Shown: positions 17,813 to 26,021 of the stretch, piece by piece
Position numbering within the stretch: position 1 is the first letter of the stretch
Layout: every line of letters begins with the position of its first letter
Source of the DNA: Paenibacillus sp. 1781tsa1
GTDB lineage: Bacteria > Bacillota > Bacilli > Paenibacillales > Paenibacillaceae
DNA: 64,000 nt
Direction of reading: 5' to 3'
Assembly (NCBI RefSeq): GCF_024159265.1
Contig: NZ_JAMYWY010000001.1
Location: 2,666,001 to 2,730,000, forward strand
Position numbers and translations under genes: made by a program
The notes under the pieces: generated by a model
What the model saw: only the letters and a program-made list of their open reading frames with translations
The model's database searches: none
What the model was told of the DNA's origin: nothing

Positions 17813-18675
17813 AACGACAGAGCAGGCTCGGGTATTTGTTTATTGGACCCAATATGATTGGTGTGCTGTTGTTTTTTATTATACCGGCTGTCTATTCATT
17901 CTATCTCATGTTCACCGATTACAAATTCATGAGCCCGGAGACACATTTTGTGGGGCTGGACAATATCCGCCGAATGATGAATGATGATCTGTTTGGGGTA
18001 GCGCTGCGAAATACATTTGTATTTCTGTTAGCGGTTCCAATATCAATGGGTTTGGCATTTATCGTGGCTGTGGCATTGAACAAATCGGTGTACTGGCAAA
18101 AAACACTGCGTGCCCTCTATTTCATGCCCTATATCACTAGCGGCGTTGCGATCGCCTTTGTCTGGATGCTGCTGTTCCAGCCAACCTCGGGACCGATTAA
18201 CGGTTTTTTGCGAGGGCTCGGTATTACAAACCCACCTGGCTGGTTATCGACAACTGAATGGTCCATGTATGCGATTGATATCATCTGGATTTGGTTCATG
18301 CTGGGGTACAACATGATTATTTATTTAGCAGCTCTGCAGGAGATTCCGGAGGAATTAGTTGAGGCTGCTAAGATTGATGGAGCTCGCCCTTGGCAGACCA
18401 TTCGTCAAGTGATTTGGCCGCTTGTGAGCCCAACTACCTTTTTGCTGCTGATTACAGGACTGATTATGACGATCAAAAACTTTGGCATTATTCAGGCGAT
18501 TACTCAGGGTGGGCCGGGAAACAGTACAACGGTGTTGTCGCTTTTTATCTACCAGAATGCCTTCCGATATTACGAGATGGGATACGCTGCTGCCATTAGC
18601 TGGGCGCTCTTTGCCATCATCATGGTCTTCACTGTATTGCAGTGGATCGGACAGAAACGTTGGGTTCACTATTAA
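17794..18675 (+). CDS. sugar ABC transporter permease, UgpA/LacF type
   Basis: A 293-residue permease with about six membrane helices and the EAA loop EELVEAAKIDGARPWQTIRQV near residue 195. TQGGPGNSTTVLSLFIYQNAF follows, as in the UgpA/LacF group. ATG 17794 follows AAGGAG at 17777-17782; the GTG at 17782 would overlap that element. It pairs with the permease downstream and the lipoprotein at 16196. The gap 17513-17793 holds a terminator and a possible leader peptide. Confidence 0.88.
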   Translation: MHKSWMKRQSRLGYLFIGPNMIGVLLFFIIPAVYSFYLMFTDYKFMSPETHFVGLDNIRRMMNDDLFGVALRNTFVFLLAVPISMGLAFIVAVALNKSVYWQKTLRALYFMPYITSGVAIAFVWMLLFQPTSGPINGFLRGLGITNPPGWLSTTEWSMYAIDIIWIWFMLGYNMIIYLAALQEIPEELVEAAKIDGARPWQTIRQVIWPLVSPTTFLLLITGLIMTIKNFGIIQAITQGGPGNSTTVLSLFIYQNAFRYYEMGYAAAISWALFAIIMVFTVLQWIGQKRWVHY

Positions 18676-18692
18676 GGAGGGAGGGGATCGTT

Positions 18693-19589
18693 ATGGAGAA
18701 ACCACTTGCCGCGAACGCGAAGCCCACAGCTCCGCATGCACCTAAAGGTAAAGTCCGCATGGAGTCCTTGACCCAGATTCGGAGAATCATACTGACACTT
18801 CTGATGTCCGGGTTTGCTTTGCTGATGATTATGCCGTTCATCTGGATGATTAGCACGTCGTTCAAATCTCCTGCGGACGTATTCACCTATCCCATCCAAT
18901 GGATACCCTCCAGCCTGAACTGGGAGCATCACATTAAAGTCTGGAGCGGAGCGGATACCTTTGCCACGTATTATCTGAACTCGTTGAAAATATCACTAAT
19001 TAGCACGATCGGAGCTGTATTTCTCTCGGCGTTTGCAGCTTATGGCTTCGCAAGGATTCAATTCAAAGGACGGGAGACACTGTTCCTCATCTATCTCTCG
19101 ATGATGATGGTGCCTCCGCAGGTGCTCTTTGTGCCCAAGTTCCTCATGTTCGAATGGGTCGGCATCTATAATACCCATTGGGCCTTGATTCTGCCCGGAA
19201 TGTTCACGATCTTTGGGGTGTTTATGCTGCGGCAATTCTTCCTGTCGGTGCCGTCAGAGATTTCGGAAGCGGCGTTCATCGACGGTGCCGGTCACCTGCG
19301 CATATTTTTCAGGCTGATTCTGCCCTTGGCGAAGCCAGCGCTGGCTACACTGGCTATTATTGATTTCTCCTGGCACTGGAATGACTATGAGAATGCCCTT
19401 GTGTTCCTGATCGACAAAGACCTGTATACCGTGCCGCTCGGACTGCAGAACTTTATTCTGGAGAATAATGTGGATTACAACGGCATGATGGCCGCTGCCA
19501 CGGCAGGCATTATTCCGATGATCATCGTTTTCCTGGTGGGGCAGCATTATATTATCCAGGGCGTGGCCGGAAGTGCCGTGAAGGGCTGA
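18693..19589 (+). CDS. sugar ABC transporter permease, UgpE/LacG type
   Basis: A 298-residue permease of the MalG/UgpE group, with the EAA-type loop SEISEAAFIDGAGHLRIFFRL near residue 200 and WHWNDYENALVFL after it. The first 30 residues are polar and basic before the first helix. ATG 18693 follows AAGGAGGGAGGGG; it begins 17 nt after the upstream permease. No ATPase gene follows, so a shared MsmX-like subunit is presumed. Confidence 0.87.
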   Translation: MEKPLAANAKPTAPHAPKGKVRMESLTQIRRIILTLLMSGFALLMIMPFIWMISTSFKSPADVFTYPIQWIPSSLNWEHHIKVWSGADTFATYYLNSLKISLISTIGAVFLSAFAAYGFARIQFKGRETLFLIYLSMMMVPPQVLFVPKFLMFEWVGIYNTHWALILPGMFTIFGVFMLRQFFLSVPSEISEAAFIDGAGHLRIFFRLILPLAKPALATLAIIDFSWHWNDYENALVFLIDKDLYTVPLGLQNFILENNVDYNGMMAAATAGIIPMIIVFLVGQHYIIQGVAGSAVKG

Positions 19590-19616
19590 AGCTGCTGTCA
19601 CTGCAATCCATCAAAT

Positions 19617-19664
19617 AACCCTTTTGCTGAACGAAGAGATACTCGCGGCAGAAGGGTTTTCTGT
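19617..19664 (+). terminator. intrinsic terminator after the YesMN transport cluster
   Basis: AACCCTTTTGCTG pairs with CGGCAGAAGGGTT and is followed by TTCTGTT. The T tail is short, but the stem is long. Confidence 0.65.
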
Positions 19665-19775
19665 TGAAAGGGAGAATAACGATCTTTCCGCAATACAATA
19701 GTTCAAACTTCGTATATAATATAAAATCATATGATGCTGTATGACTACATAACTATCGCGAGGTGCACTAGACTT

Positions 19776-20324
19776 ATGCCAACCATCTACGACTTTACCG
19801 TAACCAGAACCAGTGGAGAGCGTTTCCCACTCTATCAATATGAAGGAAAACCTGTGCTCATCGTAAACACGGCAAGTAAATGTAAATATACGCACCAGTT
19901 TGATGACATGCAGAAGCTGTATGACCAGTACAAGGATCAAGGACTTCAGATTATTGGTTTCCCGTGCAACCAGTTTGCAGAGCAGGAGCCTGGAAGCAGT
20001 TCGGAAGCAGAATCCTTCTGCCAGATTAACTATGGTGTGAAATTTCCGATGTTCTCCAAATTGGATGTGAATGGAGAAGCGGCGCACCCGCTCTACGACT
20101 TTTTGAAAAGATCAGGGCCTTTTGCCGGCTTTGATGAAACCGATATACAGGCCAAACTATTGAAATTGATGGTGTCCGATAAAGCACCAGAATGGTTACA
20201 CGGCGATGCAATCAAATGGAATTTCACCAAATTCCTGATTGATGCAGAAGGTCGTGTGGTTAGACGTTTCGAACCGATCGACTCCATCGACGAGATTCAA
20301 GAGAGTATTAAACAGCTTCTATAA
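19776..20324 (+). CDS. glutathione peroxidase-family thiol peroxidase
   Basis: A 182-residue cysteine-type GPx homologue that reduces peroxides, in bacteria usually with thioredoxin. The catalytic Cys36 is in NTASKCKYT, Gln66 is in FPCNQF, and Trp is in KWNFTKFLID near residue 149. Cys82 is the likely resolving Cys. The frame is open from 19731, but ATG 19776 matches the family start and has GAGGTG upstream (12 nt, somewhat long). It is monocistronic. A second, diverged copy lies at 59944. Confidence 0.85.
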   Translation: MPTIYDFTVTRTSGERFPLYQYEGKPVLIVNTASKCKYTHQFDDMQKLYDQYKDQGLQIIGFPCNQFAEQEPGSSSEAESFCQINYGVKFPMFSKLDVNGEAAHPLYDFLKRSGPFAGFDETDIQAKLLKLMVSDKAPEWLHGDAIKWNFTKFLIDAEGRVVRRFEPIDSIDEIQESIKQLL

Positions 20325-20389
20325 TTTCACTTTCATATATCCTACAGGGGCATGACACAAATCGTTTCCCTCTTCCGAACAGGAGGTGC

Positions 20390-21253
20390 ATGAATGTGCC
20401 GAGCATGATGCAATTTAGTGCTTCACTAGAGTATAGTTACCGTTCCACTACTGTATATAACCCGGGCAAGTCAGATGGATTCCATTCACATCCACATTAT
20501 GAGATTTATTATTTTCATGATGGAGAATGTACTTATATTATAGGAGACCGGGTATACAATCTGAAGCCGGGTGATCTGGTGTTAATGCATGGCTTGACTC
20601 TTCATCGGCCACATCCGAAGCCTGGCAGTACTTATGAGCGAAGCACATTGCATTTTGATCCGTCTGCCATACGCAGCAGCCTGCATGCTGACCGTATAGT
20701 TGAGGTCCTGAGGCCATTTGAAGAACTCAGAAATTGCCGGGTCAATCTGACGGGGGATTGCCGCTCTGAATTTGAAGCTCTATTGCATGATCTTCATCGT
20801 CTATCTCAGAGTCAGAGCCATTTCAGACAAGAGCGCATGAATGTCAGACTGTGTGATCTGTTATATTTTGTAGCAGAGATCTGCCAGGGTGATGTCGAAG
20901 AACAACTTCCCTCATCGGAGAAGGAGCGCCATGTCCAGCATATTATTCGTTATGTGGATACCCATTATATGAAGGATATTGGTCTGGATGATTTGGCACT
21001 GGAATTACATCTCTCCAAGCCATATCTGGCAGGCATGTTTAAGGAAATGACAGGTTTGACGATATTCAAATACCTGTATGACCGTCGTATCAATCAGGCC
21101 AAGCTTTTGTTTCAGTTCCAACCAGAGATCACGGTGACAGAGGCAAGTCGATTGTCCGGTTTCAAACGCCTTTCACATTTTAGTCGGATGTTCAAACAAA
21201 GTGTGGGATGTTCGCCTGATCTGTACCGTACTCAATTGCATCGCCAATCATAG
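20390..21253 (+). CDS. AraC-family regulator with N-terminal cupin domain
   Basis: A 287-residue regulator. The cupin sensor (HSHPHYEIYYFHDGECTYIIGDRVY, then PGDLVLMHGLTLHRP) covers residues 28-85 and the C-terminal two helix-turn-helix motifs end in GFKRLSHFSRMFKQSVGCSP. The domain order is the same as in the regulator at 2098. AGGAGGTG at 20381-20388 is only 3 nt from ATG 20390; GTG 20396 has the better spacing, so the true protein may be two residues shorter. No target gene is adjacent; the flanking genes are separately terminated. Confidence 0.82.
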   Translation: MNVPSMMQFSASLEYSYRSTTVYNPGKSDGFHSHPHYEIYYFHDGECTYIIGDRVYNLKPGDLVLMHGLTLHRPHPKPGSTYERSTLHFDPSAIRSSLHADRIVEVLRPFEELRNCRVNLTGDCRSEFEALLHDLHRLSQSQSHFRQERMNVRLCDLLYFVAEICQGDVEEQLPSSEKERHVQHIIRYVDTHYMKDIGLDDLALELHLSKPYLAGMFKEMTGLTIFKYLYDRRINQAKLLFQFQPEITVTEASRLSGFKRLSHFSRMFKQSVGCSPDLYRTQLHRQS

Positions 21254-21262
21254 AAGTCTTAT

Positions 21263-21295
21263 AAGCTGACCAGCTTGTCTGGTTGGCTTTTTTTG
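21263..21295 (+). terminator. intrinsic terminator after the AraC gene
   Basis: GCTGACCAG/CTGGTTGGC stem with a CTTGT loop and a run of seven T residues. Confidence 0.85.
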
Positions 21296-21387
21296 TTGAT
21301 TTTCGTTCGGAGAATGCGTATTACTGTGTTTAGAGCACACGCAGAACAGGTAAAGAAAGGTAATGAAACCAGAGGAGGCGAATATGA

Positions 21388-21636
21388 ATGAAACAGCGCA
21401 CACCGGATCAGAATAACAACGATACCCGTCAGGAACAATCCCATGACAATCCTGAACAATATAAGACAGAGCACGAAAGTCTGCTTGACCGTTATGAAGA
21501 AGAACAGACTGTAGATCCAATTCCGATGGAAGATCTGAATATGGAGGCTAAGGAAGAGAAGAACAAGGATCAAACAAAAAGCAACTCGTCTACCGAAGAG
21601 AAATACCGGGCGGATTATCGCAAAAAAGGCGAGTGA
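21388..21636 (+). CDS. small acidic, hydrophilic protein of unknown function
   Basis: An 82-residue protein made almost wholly of Glu, Asp, Lys, Asn and Gln, with no hydrophobic core, so probably disordered. ATG 21388 is 9 nt after AGGAGG (21373-21378); the ATG at 21384 is in another frame and stops after 10 codons. Such small polar proteins are common in spore formers, but I cannot tie it to a known family. Confidence 0.5.
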   Translation: MKQRTPDQNNNDTRQEQSHDNPEQYKTEHESLLDRYEEEQTVDPIPMEDLNMEAKEEKNKDQTKSNSSTEEKYRADYRKKGE

Positions 21637-21709
21637 AGGATTACGTTAATGGCTGTTTGAGGAGAAATGATGAAGTATTTTCGGTGAATGTATATTTAGT
21701 GAAAATAAA

Positions 21710-21749
21710 TTAGTTTGTTGACTAATGTATGTTACTATATTATAGTTAC
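21710..21749 (+). promoter_or_regulatory. sigma-A promoter with overlapping palindromes before the nitroreductase
   Basis: TTGACT (21718-21723), 17 nt, TATAGT (21741-21746). Two dyads cover it: TTAGT/ACTAA at 21710-21725 over the -35 and ACTATA-T-TATAGT at 21734-21746 over the -10, extending imperfectly to 21731-21749. A repressor sitting here would block RNA polymerase. MarR- or HxlR-type quinone sensors control many nitroreductase genes, but the regulator is unknown. Confidence 0.65.
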
Positions 21750-21788
21750 TATGTTGGCAAATGAAAAAAATTTGGGAGGCGAATAAGA

Positions 21789-22388
21789 ATGACTACTTTT
21801 TTTGATGCGTTGAAAAACAGAAGATCTTATTACGGAATCAGCAAGGAATCTACAATTTCGGATGCTAAAATCCAGGAAATCGTAGAAGAAGCGGTGAAAT
21901 ATACACCGACTTCCTTTAACTCACAAACATCCCGTGCTGTAGTACTGCTCGGCGAACAACATGATAAATTATGGAATCACACAGAAGAAATTTTGCGTGA
22001 AGTGGTAGGTAATGAAGAAGCATTTAAATCCACAGCTGAAAAAATGGCCGGATTCCGTAGTGGATACGGTACGGTTCTCTTCTTTGAAGATAACAATGCA
22101 ATCGCACAGCTTCAACAGAACTTTGCAGCTTATGCAGATAATTTCCCGATCTGGGCTAACCAATCCAACGGTATGTTGCAACTGGTAATCTGGACGGCTC
22201 TGGAACAAGAAGGTCTGGGTGCATCTTTGCAGCACTACAATCCATTGATTGACGAAAAAGTGAAACAAGAATGGAACATTCCAGAGAACTGGAGATTGAT
22301 CGCTCAGATGCCATTTGGTAAACCAACGGCAACACCGGGTGAGAAAGAATTCCAACCGATTGAAGAGCGCGTAAAAGTACACAAGTAA
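21789..22388 (+). CDS. nitroreductase-family protein (Frm2/HBN-like)
   Basis: A 199-residue FMN-dependent reductase. The N-terminal NRRSYYGISKESTISDAKIQ and TPTSFNSQTSRAVVLLG (residues 10-55) form the FMN-binding part. WANQSNGMLQLVIWTALEQEGLGASLQHYNP (about 118-148) is the other half of the usual nitroreductase core. It resembles the Frm2/HBN2 branch, which reduces nitroaromatics or quinones with NAD(P)H. TGGGAGGCG precedes ATG 21789. It is transcribed alone and closed by a terminator at 22421. Confidence 0.82.
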   Translation: MTTFFDALKNRRSYYGISKESTISDAKIQEIVEEAVKYTPTSFNSQTSRAVVLLGEQHDKLWNHTEEILREVVGNEEAFKSTAEKMAGFRSGYGTVLFFEDNNAIAQLQQNFAAYADNFPIWANQSNGMLQLVIWTALEQEGLGASLQHYNPLIDEKVKQEWNIPENWRLIAQMPFGKPTATPGEKEFQPIEERVKVHK

Positions 22389-22420
22389 GCTTCGCATTTC
22401 CCAACATTTAACCACATACG

Positions 22421-22479
22421 GCCTCGCTTCAATTTGATACGATGATAGTTGATCGTAATCCAATGAAGCGAGGCTTTTT
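22421..22479 (+). terminator. intrinsic terminator ending 3 nt before the next start codon
   Basis: GCCTCGCTTCA pairs with TGAAGCGAGGC, with a long loop and a five-T tail. The tail ends just before GTG 22483. The 3' arm carries GCGAGG, the only ribosome-binding-like sequence for that gene. Confidence 0.75.
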
Positions 22480-22482
22480 GAT

Positions 22483-24114
22483 GTGAATAATAGATTAAAA
22501 GATATTACGAGCCAACATGTGTGGAAAGTGGCTTTATGCGGGCTAGTAGTACTTGGATCGATGTGTGGTTATAGTACAACCGTTAAGGCTGCCACTGTGC
22601 AGCAACAGTTTCAGGATACCCGTACCAGTTATGCCAAGGATGCCATTACACATTTGGTGAACAAAGGCATTGCTGCCGGTACGTCAGAGACTACATTTGA
22701 ACCGAAGAAAGCCGTCACTCGTGCAGAATTTGCGACATTTGCGGTGAGATTGCTAGGTTTGAAGCCAGTAAAAAATAATATCAATCCTTATCAGGATATC
22801 AGCATGAATGCCTGGTATTACGGCAACGTTGCGGCCATGACGAATCTTTTCATTCTGGAAGGCAAGGGTCAGGGAACATTCCAGCCGAATGCGTCCATTA
22901 CGCGTGAAGAAGCGGCAGCGCTGCTTGTTCGGATGTTGAAACAGCAACCGGCAGAGACAGCACTTTTGTCTTCAACGTATTTCGATGCAGCAGATATATC
23001 GGCTTGGGCACGTCCTTATGTGCAGACGGTATACCAGCTTGGACTAATGCGGGGAAGCGGAGGCATGTTCCGACCGCATGATCAGGTAACGCGAGAAGAA
23101 GCAGCCGTCATGCTTGATGCCATTTTACAAAAGAAAACATGGTCTGAACAGTTACAACGTGGAGATGAACTCGGCGTTCAATTGGGCTGGCAATATAATT
23201 CCACGACAGCTGAATTCAAGAAGCAGGTGGAACAGTCTGAAGTGAATACGCTCGTCCCACGCTGGTTTTTCCTGAACAGCAGTATGAAAGTAACGGATCA
23301 CGCGGACCCGGCACTGATCTCCTGGGCATCCGCCACAGATAGGCAGTTATGGCCATTGCTTGGGAATCGTTCCGATTCGGCACTTACGCATCAGATGTTA
23401 TCCAGCTCAACGAACCGAGCGGCAGTGATCTCACAGGTAGCCGCTTATGTCAAAACCTATAAACTGGACGGCATTAATGTGGACTTCGAGAATGTTGATC
23501 CTGCGGATCGTGAAGGGTTAACGGCATTTGTGACCTCCTTGACGGCTACATTGCACGCACTGGGTGCAGTTGTGTCTGTGGATGTATCACCAGACCTGGG
23601 TACAGATTGGACGGATGCATTTGATTATGCCAAACTGGGCGCTGTGTCGGATTATATGGTGCTGATGGGATACGAGGAACACTGGAACGGTGATCCGATA
23701 GCGGGATCCGTGGCGTCTCTTCCATGGGTGGAAAGGGCATTGGATACTATGCTCTCCGAGGTGGTACGTGCCAAAACCATTTTGGCCCTTCCGTTGTATA
23801 CACGAGACTGGTCTTCAGTGAATCCGGCAAGTAGTTCTTGGGACATTACATTGTCAGAACAGGGAACGCGCGCGCATGCCACAGGATCTGTAAGACGATG
23901 GGATGCAAATCTGGTTCAATATATGATTGGGTACAACAGTAACGGTATGACAAGATATATATGGGCAGAGGACAGTCGTTCGTTATCGGCCAAAGTGTTG
24001 ATGAGTGAGCAACGGCAGATTGCCGGTCTGGCTTACTGGTATATGGGCGGCGAAACAGCCGATGTATGGAACGCCATTTCGAATGCTTCGCGATTTGCAT
24101 CGTATAACTTCTAA
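22483..24114 (+). CDS. SLH-anchored GH18 (chitinase/spore peptidoglycan hydrolase-like) protein
   Basis: A 543-residue exported protein. A signal peptide (to about residue 36, ending VKAA) is followed by three SLH repeats (about 45-90, 105-150, 165-215), which bind secondary cell-wall polymer. The rest is a GH18 TIM barrel with LDGINVDFENVDP, where Glu336 is the predicted catalytic acid, and YMVLMGYEEHW. The barrel is closest to YaaH/YdhD/SleL-type enzymes that cut N-acetylglucosamine bonds in peptidoglycan or chitin. The start is GTG 22483 with no separate Shine-Dalgarno; the GCGAGG used would lie inside a terminator hairpin. Confidence 0.82.
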   Translation: MNNRLKDITSQHVWKVALCGLVVLGSMCGYSTTVKAATVQQQFQDTRTSYAKDAITHLVNKGIAAGTSETTFEPKKAVTRAEFATFAVRLLGLKPVKNNINPYQDISMNAWYYGNVAAMTNLFILEGKGQGTFQPNASITREEAAALLVRMLKQQPAETALLSSTYFDAADISAWARPYVQTVYQLGLMRGSGGMFRPHDQVTREEAAVMLDAILQKKTWSEQLQRGDELGVQLGWQYNSTTAEFKKQVEQSEVNTLVPRWFFLNSSMKVTDHADPALISWASATDRQLWPLLGNRSDSALTHQMLSSSTNRAAVISQVAAYVKTYKLDGINVDFENVDPADREGLTAFVTSLTATLHALGAVVSVDVSPDLGTDWTDAFDYAKLGAVSDYMVLMGYEEHWNGDPIAGSVASLPWVERALDTMLSEVVRAKTILALPLYTRDWSSVNPASSSWDITLSEQGTRAHATGSVRRWDANLVQYMIGYNSNGMTRYIWAEDSRSLSAKVLMSEQRQIAGLAYWYMGGETADVWNAISNASRFASYNF

Positions 24115-24129
24115 ATATTCATGAATTGG

Positions 24130-24180
24130 ATAGACTCAAGCGGACCGGGATACAGCCGGATGGTTTGGGTCTGTTTGTTT
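24130..24180 (+). terminator. weak possible terminator after the SLH-GH18 gene
   Basis: An imperfect AGACTCAA...GGTTTGGGTCT hairpin followed by TGTTTGTTTT. The stem has several mismatches. Confidence 0.35.
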
Positions 24181-24269
24181 TGGTATAAGATAAGCAATAT
24201 GAGGAATCGTTTAAGCTTGGCTGAACGGTTTAATGTATAGAAGGACAAATAGTATATATTGAACTAAAC

Positions 24270-24455
24270 ATTTACACAAAACGGAGAGGACAGAACGAAG
24301 CTGAAGAAGCGAAGCGTGCGCCTAAAGCTTTCTGAAAGAAAGCTGTATCGAAAGCATACGCTTATCACCGGATTTAACCTTTGTAAAAGATAAAAAAAAT
24401 CTGGGGATTACAGCGATCGGAAGGTTGTTCTGTCATCGGAGTGACCAGTGTAAAT
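24270..24455 (+). repeat. dispersed foldback element, copy A
   Basis: A 186-bp non-coding element in the 381-nt gap 24115-24495. It has perfect 8-bp terminal inverted repeats (ATTTACAC 24270-24277, GTGTAAAT 24448-24455) and a second inner pair (GACAGAAC near 24289, GTTCTGTC near 24427). Inside are a conserved block AAGAAGCGAAGCG (from 24304), a 38-nt insert with its own AAAGCTTTC/GAAAGCT hairpin that copy B lacks, and a CCGGATTT/AAATCTGG stem (24368-24404). ACAGCGATCGGAAGG (from 24410) appears unpaired. It ends 40 nt before the flavoprotein gene, on the same strand. Confidence 0.7.
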
Positions 24456-24495
24456 ACTTGTTAGTTCGATATTATAGTTTAGGAGGAGAAGGAGC

Positions 24496-25407
24496 ATGCG
24501 AGAGGTTGATTGCATAATTGTAGGTGGAGGGCTCGCAGGGCTTCAGGCAGCCATTCAGCTTGGGCGTTATTCAGCTCATCAGGTGTTGGTCATCGACGCG
24601 GGAGAAGGCAGATCAACCCTGTGCCGGACGTATCATAATATCCTCGGGTTCCCCGATGGGGTATCCGGTGAAGAGCTCCGAGCCCGAGGCAGGATGCAGG
24701 CAGAGCGGACGGGTGTATCTTTTGAGAAAGACCGTATTGTGCAAGCAGGCCGTCATGGAGAGAAGATTCAATTGTTCGGTACTTCCGGAGTTGAATATAG
24801 GAGCAAAACTGTGTTATTGGCAACGGGTTTAACGGATCGAGTTCCAGATATTCCGGGATTAACCCCGACGCTTGGCCGAACAGTCTATGTTTGCCCCGAT
24901 TGTGATGGTTATGAGATTCAGGATCAACGTACGGTACTATTGGGATCTGGCGAAGCAGGTGCCAATATGGCGATGATTTTAATTCAGCGTACGAATGATC
25001 TGTTATATATCAATCATGAGCAGGCCCCCATCTCTGCAGAGCTTCACCGCAGCATGAAAGAGGCGGGCGTTCGTTATCTGGAAGCAGCTGTTCAGGAAGT
25101 GCAACAGATTGAGGATGGCCATATCACCGGTATTCTGACCGAAGATGGACAGATCTTTGAGTCTGAGCGAGGTTTTATCGCTTTTGGAGGCAATCGGGTA
25201 CACTATGAACTGGCAGAGCAGCTTGGAGCTGTGATCGCAGATAATAAACATGTAGAGGCTGATTCGCGCAGCTTGCAGGCAGCGACGAATGTATGGATAG
25301 CCGGGGATCTGGGATTACACGCAGAACAAGCAACCGTTGCGATGGGTGAGGGTTCCATTGCTGCGATCTGGATTCATAAGGCGTTACAGCAGATGACAAA
25401 GGATTAA
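24496..25407 (+). CDS. thioredoxin-reductase-like NAD(P)/FAD oxidoreductase
   Basis: A 303-residue two-dinucleotide-domain flavoprotein. GGGLAGLQAAIQLGR (residues 10-24) binds FAD, GSGEAGANMAM (about 153) binds NAD(P)H, and CPDCDGYE (about 134) is a CxxC in the same place as the redox-active pair of thioredoxin reductase. GDLGLHAEQATVAMGEG near the C-terminus completes FAD binding. It is close to the length of TrxB, but the N-terminal FAD motif differs and a thioredoxin partner gene is absent. It could instead be a bacillithiol- or ferredoxin-type reductase. AGGAGGAGAAGGAG precedes ATG 24496. Confidence 0.82.
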   Translation: MREVDCIIVGGGLAGLQAAIQLGRYSAHQVLVIDAGEGRSTLCRTYHNILGFPDGVSGEELRARGRMQAERTGVSFEKDRIVQAGRHGEKIQLFGTSGVEYRSKTVLLATGLTDRVPDIPGLTPTLGRTVYVCPDCDGYEIQDQRTVLLGSGEAGANMAMILIQRTNDLLYINHEQAPISAELHRSMKEAGVRYLEAAVQEVQQIEDGHITGILTEDGQIFESERGFIAFGGNRVHYELAEQLGAVIADNKHVEADSRSLQAATNVWIAGDLGLHAEQATVAMGEGSIAAIWIHKALQQMTKD

Positions 25408-25473
25408 ATGTGGAGTTCATCATCAAAATAAAATTTCAGTTTGAACAATTAGAATACTATTTTTCGTTGATCC

Positions 25474-25515
25474 AAAAAGACCTCCCAAGCCATGAATATG
25501 ACGGGAGGTCTTTTT
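25474..25515. terminator. bidirectional terminator between convergent genes
   Basis: AAAAAGACCTCCC/GGGAGGTCTTTTT stem with a 16-nt loop gives a T tail in either direction. It serves the flavoprotein gene and the convergent small gene at 25544. Confidence 0.9.
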
Positions 25516-25543
25516 GGGCTAACTTCCTCTGGAAAAAGGACAA

Positions 25544-25753
25544 TCATTTATCCGATGACTCGGACGAATGAGAAGAAGAATTTTTGTGCTTCGAGTCATG
25601 GGAGAAATCCTTCCGGATATTTTCCACGATATCGCCAACCACGCCTTCGATCATGTCGGTTGGTCCGGGATTATGTTTGTCTGGATGGATCACGGTATTC
25701 ACGCCTGGTTCAAGTTCATCCTTTGTCTTCTCAGGTTTGGTTTTATCACGCAT
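25544..25753 (-). CDS. small hydrophilic protein of unknown function
   Basis: A 69-residue polar protein (MRDKTKPEKTKDELEPG...) with a Ser/His/Lys-rich tail. The frame is open further upstream to 25825, but AGGAGG (complement of 25763-25768) lies 9 nt before ATG 25753, so the short form is chosen. The extra N-terminal residues of the long form are only translated tandem repeat. Function unknown. Confidence 0.5.
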   Translation of the reverse strand: MRDKTKPEKTKDELEPGVNTVIHPDKHNPGPTDMIEGVVGDIVENIRKDFSHDSKHKNSSSHSSESSDK

Positions 25754-25780
25754 GGGAAATCCCTCCTGGTTCGTATTGTA

Positions 25781-25808
25781 TAAGGTGTAAGGTGTAAGGT
25801 GTAAGGTG
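25781..25808. repeat. four tandem copies of a 7-bp unit
   Basis: TAAGGTG repeated four times without change, 28 bp in all. On the minus strand it lies 27-55 nt upstream of the small gene's start at 25753, in its leader or promoter. Confidence 0.9.
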
Positions 25809-26021
25809 TTCATTAACATATCCAAACACCGTTACACATATGTAAACGATTAACCGCTGTAGTTCTTTTGAAACGCGTACTTGCTCATACCATAGAAGAT
25901 ATATACAGAATTGAACGTGCTGATTAAACTTCTGCAATACGTTTATATTATAGATAACCAATTGATTATTAAGTCTAAAGGTTAAAACCAATAAACAACT
26001 AATATACAGGAGGTTATTCAG

